Shown one piece after another: positions 1-10,985 of a stretch of DNA of 26,023 nt. Below the pieces are notes generated by a model. The model searched no databases. It was not told the DNA's origin and saw nothing but the letters and a program-made list of their open reading frames with translations. Position 1 is the stretch's first letter; each line of letters begins with the position of its first letter. The stretch lies in NCBI GenBank assembly GCA_044224215.1, contig JBGAKX010000055.1, positions 1 through 26,023 on the forward strand, read 5' to 3'. Source of the stretch: DAOMFM01 sp035429825 (lineage in GTDB: Bacteria; Acidobacteriota; Blastocatellia; UBA7656; JADIYM01). A program made the position numbers and the translations under genes.

Positions 1-22
1 CCGTCCAATGCGGTTTTTTGAG

Positions 23-326
23 GGTTCGACCACCCCGCCGGGGTGCCAGGCAATACCCGGGGGTCAAGGCGCCCACCGCGCGCCGCCGACCCCTGGTATC
101 GGCCCCAACACGCGAAGGACCCTGAAAGGGTCCGTCATCTCACCACGACGTACGGCGCGCGCGGTTGGACTGCCGCGCGACCCTTACAGGGTCGAATCGT
201 CTATGTCGCAACCGGGGGTCGTCGTCGCTTCGCTCCTCGACCCCCGGCTATTGCATGGCACCCCTTCGGGGTGCTCGAACCCTCATAACACGGCATTGCA
301 CGGCACGCCTTCGGGCTGCTCGAACG
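23..326. repeat. Cluster of GC-rich palindromes in non-coding leader region
   Basis: The first 407 bases hold no convincing gene. They contain a run of short inverted repeats: 31-45 (CACCCCG/CGGGGTG), 117-133 (GGACCC/GGGTCC), 179-193 (GACCC/GGGTC), 212-247 (a perfect 10-base stem CCGGGGGTCG/CGACCCCCGG around a 16-base loop) and 258-274 (GCACCCC/GGGGTGC). The last is partly repeated about 45 bases on (TTGCATGGCACCCCTTCGGG near 251-270, and a similar TTGCACGGCACGCCTTCGGG near 296-315). Open frames across it are repetitive and look like no protein. It resembles an intergenic repeat element. It may also carry the promoter of the downstream esterase, but I cannot point to one. Confidence 0.6.
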
Positions 327-407
327 CTTCGTCCTTACTTCAACGCGACTCGTCTGGTTCCGCCAACGGGTTTCGTGCTTTCATAACGCCGCGGCGTGGA
401 GGCGATG

Positions 408-1595
408 ATGATCCCATTCGCATTCCTGATACTCACGCTCGGTCTGTTCATGCCCGCCCAAGACAATGCGATCGACGTCGCGTTCGACGTGACCGTCCCT
501 GCCGGGACGACCGGTGACGTCTATGTCGCCGGCGATCTCCCCGCGTGGGGACCGTGGCGGGCAGCCGGACTCAAACTGACACCGTCTGCCGACGGCCACT
601 ACCGCGGCCACATCGCGCTCCCGCCGGGCACCACGCTGCAGTTCAAGATCACCCGCGGCTTCTGGACCACCGAGGAGACGACCGCTACCGGCGAGACCAT
701 CCAGAATCGAACGCTCGTCGTCCCTGCGGCCGACACGCCCGGGTCGAAACCTGCGGCGTCCGTCGAGGTGACCGTCGCCGGCTGGCGTGACGTTCTTCGC
801 CGGCCACGGCTCGAGGCGTCGGGCCGGATCATCCGAATCGCGGACGTGCACGCGACCAGGCTCGGCAACGACCGGCCGGTCCTCGTGCTCCTGCCCGCGA
901 GCTACGCGGCCAGTCCAAAGAAGCGCTATCCGGTCATCTACGCGCACGACGGACAGAACCTGTTCGCGTCGGTTGTCGGGGGCGGGACCGTGGACTGGAA
1001 CGTCGACGGAACGCTCGACCGGATCACGAGCGGCGGCGGGCTGGCGGAGGCGATCGTCGTCGGCGTCTACAGCAACGACGACCGGATGCGCGAGCTCGAT
1101 CCCCTCGACCGCGGCCCCGACTACGCCGACTTTCTGATCCACGATCTCAAACCGATGATCGACAAGCGATTCCGCACGCGCCCGGATCGCACGAACACGA
1201 TGACGATGGGCTCGTCGATGGGCGGACTGATCTCGAGCTACCTCGCACTGTGCCACTCGGACGTCTTCTCGGCGGCAGCGTGCCTTTCGCTCCACGTGAT
1301 CCATCCGATGCAGGACGAATCGACGAGCGGCGCGTGGCTGCGCGTTCTCGAGACCGACTTTCCAAAGCACGAGCCGGTCCGTCTCTACATCGACCAGGGA
1401 ACCGCGGGGCTCGATTCACGCTACGCACCAAAGATGAAGCAGCTGATCGCGGTGCTCGAACGCAACGGCTTCACGATGGGCAGGAACCTGGACTTCGTCG
1501 TCGTCGAAGGCGCCGATCATAACGAGGCTGCGTGGGCGGCGCGACTCGAGCGCCCGCTCAGGTTTCTGCTCGCGGGGCTGCCGCAGCGCTCGTGA
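408..1595 (+). CDS. Secreted esterase (Fes/esterase-D type) with N-terminal starch-binding-like domain
   Basis: This is an alpha/beta-hydrolase of the enterochelin-esterase/esterase D group, probably exported. Residues 1-17 form a hydrophobic signal sequence ending near PAQ. Residues about 22-110 look like a CBM20/CBM48-type carbohydrate-binding fold (VYVAGDLPAWGPW, then LQFKITRGFW). The hydrolase domain starts near 145 with VLVLLPASY and YPVIYAHDGQNLF. The nucleophile is S270 in GSSMGG, and D329 and H371 (GADHNEAAW) are candidate partners. I chose ATG 408 because GGAGG at 398-402 lies five bases upstream; a GTG at 396 and an ATG at 405 are in frame but sit on or against that site. glgX follows 18 bases downstream on the same strand, so one transcript is likely. 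The substrate is unknown: esterified sugars, polysaccharide esters or a siderophore-like ester are all possible. Confidence 0.85.
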   Translation: MIPFAFLILTLGLFMPAQDNAIDVAFDVTVPAGTTGDVYVAGDLPAWGPWRAAGLKLTPSADGHYRGHIALPPGTTLQFKITRGFWTTEETTATGETIQNRTLVVPAADTPGSKPAASVEVTVAGWRDVLRRPRLEASGRIIRIADVHATRLGNDRPVLVLLPASYAASPKKRYPVIYAHDGQNLFASVVGGGTVDWNVDGTLDRITSGGGLAEAIVVGVYSNDDRMRELDPLDRGPDYADFLIHDLKPMIDKRFRTRPDRTNTMTMGSSMGGLISSYLALCHSDVFSAAACLSLHVIHPMQDESTSGAWLRVLETDFPKHEPVRLYIDQGTAGLDSRYAPKMKQLIAVLERNGFTMGRNLDFVVVEGADHNEAAWAARLERPLRFLLAGLPQRS

Positions 1596-1613
1596 CACGG
1601 CAAGGGGGCGTCG

Positions 1614-3700
<2,087 letters not shown>

Positions 3701-3704
<4 letters not shown>

Positions 3705-4842
3705 AGGTAGCGCGCCGGCGAGTCCTCGAGCGGCGCCGACGTCGTGAAGTCGACGGCAAACCTGCGCGCATACTCGTCGAGAAGCGCGACGACCCGGTCG
3801 TGGTCGGACGAACCGACGACGAGCCCGACATGATGCGCCTGCTGCACGTGCCGAGCGCATCCGGGGCGCGGTACGGCCGGTCAGGCGTTGAGGTTTCGAT
3901 GCGCGCCCACTCTTCCCACACGTTGACTCCGGTCGCCGCGTGAATCGTCTCTGCCGTGTACGCGCCGCCAACACGCGCCGCGGCCTCCAGAAAATAGAAC
4001 CTCCCGTCGGTCGCGCCAAGGATGAACTCGACGTGCGACGTGCCCGATTCGAACCCGAATCGCCCGAGCACCTCGCGGTTCAGCGCGAGCAGCGTCGCCT
4101 CGTGCGAGGATCCCCGCTCAACCGTGTGCGACGTGGCGATCCCACCGCGGCTCACGACGTCGAACGGTGGAACGCCGTAACGCTCGACGCTCTCGAAGAC
4201 GACCTCACCGCCGTACGACAGCGAATCGACGTGAAAGACGACGCCCGGTATGAATCGCTCGAGGAGGTGTCGCTCGGGTCTCGATGCGTCGTCGTCGCGC
4301 GAATCGAGGTCGTGCAGCGCGGCCCACACGTCGTCCGCCGTCGAAAGCAGGTGTATCCCCATTGCCGACGCGCCGATCCGCGGCTTCAACATCCACGGTG
4401 GCGGCACGCGAGCGAGAAAGTCAGCGATCGCCTCCACGTTGAGCGTGTGAACGAATTCGGGCACGAGCAACCCTTCCTCGCGAGCGCGCGCACGCATCGT
4501 CAGCTTGTCCTGAAACAGCCGTGCGGACGAGGTTCCCGCGCCGGCGATGCCAAGTTCTTCGCGAAGAAACGCCGCGGTCATCACGTCCATCTCTTCGAGT
4601 GCGACAACCCGGTCGAAGCGCCGGGTTCGGGACGCGTGCACGGCGGCCTCGAGGTACGCGTCGGCGGTCGGGCGGCCCTCGATTCCGATCAACTCGTCGA
4701 GACAGTCGCGTGGCCACTCCCTGTCGCACAGCTTGTCACGCGTGATCAGCACAACGCGTGCGCCCGTTCGCGCTGCTTCTCTCATGAACTCGCCGCCCTT
4801 GAAGAAGCTGGCGAGACACAGGATTGTGGGAGGGGAGGACAT
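3701..4842 (-). pseudogene. ATP-grasp domain protein, frameshifted near the C-terminus
   Basis: This is an ATP-grasp family ligase-like protein of unknown substrate. It starts MSSPPTILCLASFFKGGEF at 4842, with GAGG a few bases upstream. ATP-grasp signatures include PPWMLKPRIGASAMGIH, HLLERFIPGVVFHVDSL and, for the metal-binding end, TSHVEFILGATDGRFYFLEAAARVGG. The frame is coherent down to about 3870 (WARIETSTPDRPYRAP), then turns into low-complexity Arg/Ser-rich sequence. A second frame gives a sensible tail (VQQAHHVGLVVGSSD, then VVALLDEYARRFAVDF) ending at a TAG at 3701. That second frame has a stop at 3881-3883, so the shift lies within roughly 3830-3880. From memory of related proteins, about 25 residues also seem missing at the junction. 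It is either a recent pseudogene or a sequencing/assembly error. Confidence 0.78.
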
Positions 4843-4989
4843 CGTTCGCCTCGACTGCCGGGCGCGGGCAGTCCACCGACGATTCATTGGTCGCGACAAC
4901 GCTAGCAGATCGTTCGGGTCGCGCGCGAGTTCCAGCGCGACTGCATCCGTGTGCACGCGTCGAGCCGCCGATCCGCGCCGCGGGGGTCG

Positions 4990-4995
4990 TATAGT
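4990..4995 (+). promoter_or_regulatory. Candidate -10 box for aceK
   Basis: TATAGT is followed by six bases and then the aceK ATG at 5002. With usual spacing transcription would start at or next to the A of the start codon, giving a leaderless mRNA; no Shine-Dalgarno sequence is visible. No convincing -35 box is seen. The site lies in the 159-base gap between the divergent ATP-grasp and aceK genes. Confidence 0.4.
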
Positions 4996-5001
4996 AGACG
5001 C

Positions 5002-6726
5002 ATGGAGCCCGTGCCGGCATTGGCTGGGGCGCGAACGATCCTGGCGTCGTTCGAGCTCTTTCGCGATTCGTTCGAGGACGTGTCGAGAAGGGCGCGCGCT
5101 CGATTCGAGCGGCGCCAGTGGCAGGGTGCGGCGACGGACGCGCGACAGCGGCTCGATCTCTACGGGCACTCGATCGACCGGCTGACAGGCGACATTCGCG
5201 AGCTGCTCGGCGACGCGCTCGAAGACCGGGCGGTCTGGGCCGAGATGAAGGTGCGATACGCCGCGCTCATCGCCGACCGCGGCGACGCCGAGATCGCCGA
5301 GACCTGGTTCAACTCGCTGACGCGGCGGCTGTTCGCCACGGTCGGCGTCGACCAGGTCGTCGAGTTCGTCCGGACCGGCGAGCCCGACACGCCCGCGCGC
5401 GCCGCCGACAGCGCAAGCCGGACGTTTCCGTACGGCGGGTCGACCGTCGACGCGGTTGCCCGAGTCCTCGACGCATACCGTTTCGCAGTGCCGTATGCCG
5501 ACGAGCAGCTCGACGGGCGCCTCGTCGCCGAACGGATCGACCAGCACGTGGCAAGTCTCGCGGGACGGCCCGCCATCGACGCGATCGAGACGCTCGCCCC
5601 GGTGTTCTACCGCAACAAGGGCGCGTACATCGTCGGACGGATTCGCTGCGGAGCGCTGTTCGTCCCGCTCGTGCTGGCATTCGCGAACTCCGATCTCGGA
5701 GTCACGGTGGACGCGGTGCTGCTGACGCAGAACGAAGCGAGCGTCGTGTTCAGCTTCACCCGGTCGTACTTTCACGTCGAGGCCGAGCGCCCGCTCGAGC
5801 TCGTGGCGTTTCTGCGTTCGATCATGCCCGCGAAACCGCTCGCCGAGCTCTACATCGCGATCGGGTTTCACAAGCACGGCAAGACGCTGCTTTATCGCGA
5901 GCTGCGGCGGCATCTTGGCGCATCGACCGACCGGTTCGAGGAGGCGGCCGGAACGCGCGGCATGGTGATGGCCGTGTTCACGCTGCCGTCGTACGACGTC
6001 GTGTTCAAGGTCATCAAGGACCGCTTTGACTATCCCAAGACGACGACGCGGCGCGACGTGCTCGGGCGCTACAAGCTGGTGTTCGAACACGACCGGGCGG
6101 GCCGTCTCGTCGACACGCAGGAGTTCGAGCATCTGGAATTCGATCGGGGCCGGTTCCCGCCGGCGCTGCTCGACGACCTGCTGCGCGTCGCGTCACGGAC
6201 GGTGCGCCTCGAAGACGACTCGGTCGTCATCGCGCATCTGTACGCCGAGCGGCGGCTCGTGCCGTTGAACCTGTATCTCGAGTCGGCGAACGAGGACGCG
6301 GCGGTCGAGGCGGTGCTCGACTATGGACGCGCGGTGAAGGACCTGGCGTCGGCGAACATCTTTCCCGGCGACATGCTGCTCAAGAATTTCGGGGTGACGC
6401 GGCAGGGTCGGGTGGCGTTTTTTGATTACGACGAGGTGTGTCTCGTGACCGACTGCAACTTCCGGAAGCTGCCGGTTGCGGCGACGATGGAGGACGAGCT
6501 CGATCCGGAGCCGTGGTTCCACGTCGGGCCAAACGACGTGTTTCCCGAGGAGTTCCGGTCGTTTCTGGGGCTCGCGGGCAGGTTGCGCGAGGCGTACGAG
6601 AGCGCGCACGGCGACGTGTTCACGGTGGAGTTCTGGACGGGAATTCAGCGGCGGATCCGGGCTGGCGAGATCGCGGACGTCGTGCCGTACCGCGAGAACC
6701 GGCGGTTGCGGCACCTCGTTGGTTGA
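5002..6726 (+). CDS. aceK: Isocitrate dehydrogenase kinase/phosphatase
   Basis: AceK phosphorylates (inactivates) and dephosphorylates isocitrate dehydrogenase, controlling the split between the TCA cycle and the glyoxylate bypass in the cytoplasm. The 574-residue length matches the family. The N-terminal regulatory part includes AETWFNSLTRRLFATVGV. The kinase core begins with the unusual glycine loop GTRGMVMAVFTLPSYDVVFK, giving K336. It continues with NIFPGDMLLKNFGVTR (D457, K461, N462) and FFDYDEV (D475, D477); as I recall, these fall at the same numbers as the catalytic residues of the E. coli enzyme. I chose ATG 5002; an in-frame ATG at 4951 would add 17 basic residues not expected in the family. 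aceB and aceA, its partners in enteric operons, are absent here, as is icd. The opposing neighbour is pckA. Confidence 0.96.
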   Translation: MEPVPALAGARTILASFELFRDSFEDVSRRARARFERRQWQGAATDARQRLDLYGHSIDRLTGDIRELLGDALEDRAVWAEMKVRYAALIADRGDAEIAETWFNSLTRRLFATVGVDQVVEFVRTGEPDTPARAADSASRTFPYGGSTVDAVARVLDAYRFAVPYADEQLDGRLVAERIDQHVASLAGRPAIDAIETLAPVFYRNKGAYIVGRIRCGALFVPLVLAFANSDLGVTVDAVLLTQNEASVVFSFTRSYFHVEAERPLELVAFLRSIMPAKPLAELYIAIGFHKHGKTLLYRELRRHLGASTDRFEEAAGTRGMVMAVFTLPSYDVVFKVIKDRFDYPKTTTRRDVLGRYKLVFEHDRAGRLVDTQEFEHLEFDRGRFPPALLDDLLRVASRTVRLEDDSVVIAHLYAERRLVPLNLYLESANEDAAVEAVLDYGRAVKDLASANIFPGDMLLKNFGVTRQGRVAFFDYDEVCLVTDCNFRKLPVAATMEDELDPEPWFHVGPNDVFPEEFRSFLGLAGRLREAYESAHGDVFTVEFWTGIQRRIRAGEIADVVPYRENRRLRHLVG

Positions 6727-6738
6727 GGGGGATCGAAC

Positions 6739-6824
6739 CACACGCAAAGACGCAAAGGCGCAGAGACGCAGAGGCTGACATGTCTCGTCCTCTGCGTCTC
6801 TGCGCCTTTGCGCCTTTGCGTGTG
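6739..6824. repeat. Large inverted repeat of CGCAAAG/CGCAGAG words between aceK and pckA
   Basis: The left arm 6739-6774 and right arm 6789-6824 are each 36 bases and complementary at 35 positions, around a 14-base loop. Each arm is itself a tandem of about nine-base words (ACGCAAAG, GCGCAGAG). It fills the gap between two convergent genes, so it can form a long hairpin in both transcripts. It may act as a bidirectional terminator or 3' end stabiliser, though no long T run follows. Relatives occur at 17249-17353 and 21634-21721. Confidence 0.85.
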
Positions 6825-6835
6825 GGTCCCGGTTC

Positions 6836-8422
<1,587 letters not shown>

Positions 8423-8486
8423 CGGTTCTCCTCCTTCGTTCGGCGGGCCAACCCTGTCTCGCTCTCCGTGCAAACGCCGCTGCCGG

Positions 8487-8502
8487 GACCCGCACGCGGG
8501 TC
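8487..8502. promoter_or_regulatory. Short palindrome upstream of pckA, possible operator
   Basis: GACCCGCACGCGGGTC is a 7-base inverted repeat around two bases, 65-80 bases upstream of the pckA start. A sequence like TAGATT lies next to it on the pckA-coding strand (8503-8508). The placement would suit a regulator-binding site, but nothing identifies the protein, and such palindromes arise easily in GC-rich DNA. Confidence 0.22.
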
Positions 8503-8628
8503 GAATCTATCAGCACTCTTTGCGGTCGAGCGAGTGGCGCACGGGTGGCGCGCCCAGACGCGGCTATTCTTCACGGATCGAGCGTTGCGGGCAACCGTTC
8601 TCGACGGATCGTGGTGACGGAGTCCGGA

Positions 8629-8871
8629 CTACGCCTCGTCCTCGGTGGTCTCGGGCTCCTCGTCGTCGAGATCGCGCCACTGTTCGGGCAACGGCTGCGG
8701 ACCCGGCCGGATTCCGGCGATATCGGGGTCTTCGCCCTCCAACCGTGCGCCGCCCCCGCTGGCCTTGGCGTCCTTGCGCTCGATTCGCGCCGCCGCCTTG
8801 TCCTTCATTCGCTGCTGGCGGGCCAGCTCCTTTTGTCTCTTTTCAAAACTCGGCTTGGACTTTTTCGGCAT
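8629..8871 (-). CDS. Small highly charged protein of unknown function
   Basis: This 80-residue protein has a strongly basic N-terminal half (MPKKSKPSFEKRQKELARQQ, then KDKAAARIERKDAK), likely a helix. An acidic tail follows (EQWRDLDDEEPETTEDEA). It has no membrane segment and no catalytic motif. I recall similar short proteins annotated only as hypothetical in several bacterial phyla. No ribosome-binding site is seen; instead TAGAAT lies six bases before the ATG, which suggests a leaderless message. The basic/acidic split and size would suit an RNA-, ribosome- or nucleoid-associated role, but that is a guess. It reads toward pckA but is 206 bases away from it. Confidence 0.72.
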   Translation of the reverse strand: MPKKSKPSFEKRQKELARQQRMKDKAAARIERKDAKASGGGARLEGEDPDIAGIRPGPQPLPEQWRDLDDEEPETTEDEA

Positions 8872-8877
8872 ATGTTC

Positions 8878-8883
8878 ATTCTA
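8878..8883 (-). promoter_or_regulatory. Candidate -10 box of the small charged-protein gene
   Basis: On the minus strand TAGAAT is followed by six bases and the ATG at 8871, the same arrangement as at aceK. No Shine-Dalgarno and no clear -35 are present. The 220-base stretch to the next gene (8884-9103) holds only a direct repeat GACCGAAAAC at 8951-8960 and 8977-8986. Confidence 0.35.
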
Positions 8884-9103
8884 TCAGCGGAGCTTGGAGA
8901 TCAGACCGACGCTCGCGCTGTCCGGCATCCCGGTCCCGCACGCGCGAACGGACCGAAAACCCGCGGCACGATAGCAGACCGAAAACGGCCCGCACAAGGC
9001 GGACGCACGCGTCGGCGCGCCTATTTCGCGCGATTCGACGCGCTGGCGGCGGCGCGCGGCAATCGTTCAAACCAAATCCGGCGTATCGTCGTCCTAGGTC
9101 CCG

Positions 9104-10369
9104 ATGAAGAGAAATGGCAAACACCTGTCTCGATGGCTGTGGCTCGCGCCGCTCGTCGTCGTCGTCGCCGTGATGGGCGCCACGCGCCGCGGCCTGTCGG
9201 CCGGCGACGTGGTCGTGTCGCTCGAATCGGGAGGCCGGACCCGATCCGCGGTCGTCCACGTCCCCGCGTCCTACGATGGTTCGCGACCCGTTCCGCTCGT
9301 CCTGTTGCTGCACGGCGGCGGCGGGAACGGCGCGCAGGCCGAGGCTGCGTACCGTATGAACGACGTTGCCGATCGCAACGGCTTCATCGTCGCGTATCCG
9401 AACGGCACGTCGCGCATGGGAAACATGCTGACGTGGGACGCGGCGAACTGCTGCGGCTATGCGTACGACGAGCAGGTCGACGACGTCACGTTCATCAACG
9501 CGCTGCTCGACGAGCTCGAGCGCAACTACCAGATCGACACACGGCGGGTCTATGCGACAGGCATGTCGAACGGCGGCATGATGACGTACCGGCTCGGATG
9601 CAGGCTGTCGGATCGGCTCGCGGCGATCGCTCCGGTGGCCGGTGCGCTCAACGACACGGACTGCGTCCCGGCGTCGCCGCTCCCTGTGATCATCTTTCAT
9701 GGCACCGACGACCAGCACGTGCTCTACAACGGCGGCATGGCGCCGCTGCAGTTCTCGCCGCGGATCGACCAGCCGGTCTCGTACGCCGTGTCGTTCTGGG
9801 TGGCGCGCGACGGCTGCTCGACGACGCCCGAGACCGAGACGAGCGCGTCCGGCAACATCGTCAAGACGACGTACTCCGGCGGCGTGGACGGCTCGGAGGT
9901 CATTCTGTACACGATCGTCGGAGGCGGCCACGCGTGGCCGGGCGGCGTTCCGCCGTCGCGGCCGGGCGCCGATGTGCCGACCCAGGAGATCAACGCGTCC
10001 GAGCTGATGTGGGAGTTCTTTGCGCGCCATCCACGGCCGGCGGCTGCGTCGCCGGTGGTCCGTGTGATCGCGCCGAACGGCGGCGAGAGCATCCAGCGCG
10101 GAGGCACGCTGCAGATCGCGTGGGAGGTCGAGAGTCCCGCGGCGGTGTCGACGGTGGACGTGTGGTTGTCGGCGGACGGCGGCGCGACGTATCCGGTTGC
10201 GATCGCGACGGGACTTGATGGCGGCGTTCGTGACATCGCGTGGACGCTGCCGGCGGATGTCCGGAAGGGGAAGCAGTACCGGGTCCGTGTGGACGTGCAC
10301 GCGAGTGACGGATCGGTGACGTCGGACGCGTCGGACGGGGTGTTCCGGATCCGGAAGGGCCGGTCGTAG
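9104..10369 (+). CDS. Secreted PHB-depolymerase-like esterase (LpqC family) with C-terminal Ig-like domain
   Basis: This 421-residue exported alpha/beta-hydrolase belongs to the poly(3-hydroxybutyrate) depolymerase/LpqC/feruloyl-esterase group. Residues 1-33 hold a basic start (MKRNGKHLSRW) and a hydrophobic stretch LAPLVVVVAVMGA, a signal peptide or anchor. The hydrolase has an HGGGGN oxyanion region, the nucleophile S155 in GMSNGG, D202 or D203 in HGTDDQH and H276 in GGGHAWPG. CC at the WDAANCCGY segment is typical of the group. From about 330 a separate beta-sandwich-like domain begins (VRVIAPNGGESIQRGGTLQIAW) and ends RIRKGRS; such domains usually mediate binding or spacing. The real substrate may be a plant phenolic ester or a polyester. 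A strong hairpin follows the stop. Confidence 0.9.
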   Translation: MKRNGKHLSRWLWLAPLVVVVAVMGATRRGLSAGDVVVSLESGGRTRSAVVHVPASYDGSRPVPLVLLLHGGGGNGAQAEAAYRMNDVADRNGFIVAYPNGTSRMGNMLTWDAANCCGYAYDEQVDDVTFINALLDELERNYQIDTRRVYATGMSNGGMMTYRLGCRLSDRLAAIAPVAGALNDTDCVPASPLPVIIFHGTDDQHVLYNGGMAPLQFSPRIDQPVSYAVSFWVARDGCSTTPETETSASGNIVKTTYSGGVDGSEVILYTIVGGGHAWPGGVPPSRPGADVPTQEINASELMWEFFARHPRPAAASPVVRVIAPNGGESIQRGGTLQIAWEVESPAAVSTVDVWLSADGGATYPVAIATGLDGGVRDIAWTLPADVRKGKQYRVRVDVHASDGSVTSDASDGVFRIRKGRS

Positions 10370-10381
10370 AGCAACGCGGTG

Positions 10382-10474
10382 AAAGCGCCGTCGCGCTTCG
10401 CTTGCCGGCGCACTCCAAAGGGTTGCGCGTCTTTGGAGTGCGCCGGCAAGCCCACCGGGCGCGGCGGCGCTTTT
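10382..10474 (+). terminator. Strong nested hairpin terminator after the esterase
   Basis: A perfect 20-base stem (10401-10420 with 10431-10450) encloses a 10-base loop. A second outer pairing (10382-10396 with 10459-10473, one mismatch) ends in TTTT. The outer right arm GGCGGCGCTTTT behaves like a classical intrinsic terminator for the esterase transcript. The very long perfect inner stem is more than termination needs and may be an inserted palindromic repeat. Confidence 0.65.
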
Positions 10475-10544
10475 GTTCGGCGATTCCGACGCACACGCCG
10501 CACTCCCCGTCGACCGTCAATTGCGGTACTCTGGCACCACCCCA

Positions 10545-10985
10545 ATGGACGAGAAGACGATCGAGATTCAGGGATTCACGTTCCGCATGATCGAGCGTGA
10601 CGGCGTGCGGTTTCTCGAGTCCACCTGGCCCGAAACCGTGCCGTTCGCGAGCCTCTCGGTCATCGCGTGGCGCCTGCTCGAACTGTGGGACGAGGAGCCC
10701 GACATCCCGACCGTCACCATCTCGGACCTCAGCCGCGTGACCAACCTGTCCGACAAGGACGTCGAGAACCTCGGCATCTTCACGTCGCGGATCGCCGCCA
10801 AACCGAACCACTTCCTCGCCGCATGGTTCGCCGAAGCGAACCCCGCGATCGAGCTCACGCTGCGCCACATGGTGACCGCGCTCACCGGCAGCGACCGAGG
10901 TGTCTTCGCATCGCGCGACGAAGCCCACGACGCCATCGCACGCGCCATCGCCCGGCGCCGGACTCCGCCTACCGGCTCTTCTTGA
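10545..10985 (+). CDS. Conserved-looking protein of unknown function
   Basis: This 146-residue soluble protein starts MDEKTIEIQGFTFRMIERDG. I do not recognise the family. It has a mixed N-terminal part, then a helical middle (FASLSVIAWRLLELWDEE, then TVTISDLSRVTNLSDKDVENL) that could hold a winged-helix-like fold. The C-terminal segment is also helical (RDEAHDAIARAIARRR). No signal peptide or membrane segment is seen. ATG 10545 is chosen over an in-frame ATG at 10473 because the added residues overlap the upstream hairpin and look random; a TACTCT box lies at 10527-10532. Its last 17 bases overlap the 3' end of the opposing helicase gene. Confidence 0.75.
   Translation: MDEKTIEIQGFTFRMIERDGVRFLESTWPETVPFASLSVIAWRLLELWDEEPDIPTVTISDLSRVTNLSDKDVENLGIFTSRIAAKPNHFLAAWFAEANPAIELTLRHMVTALTGSDRGVFASRDEAHDAIARAIARRRTPPTGSS

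Noticed and set aside
8884..9103. Possible gene or RNA in the gap before the PHB-depolymerase-like esterase
   Set aside because: Only a 10-base direct repeat is visible. Open frames lack plausible starts and composition, and no tRNA-like or riboswitch-like fold is recognisable.
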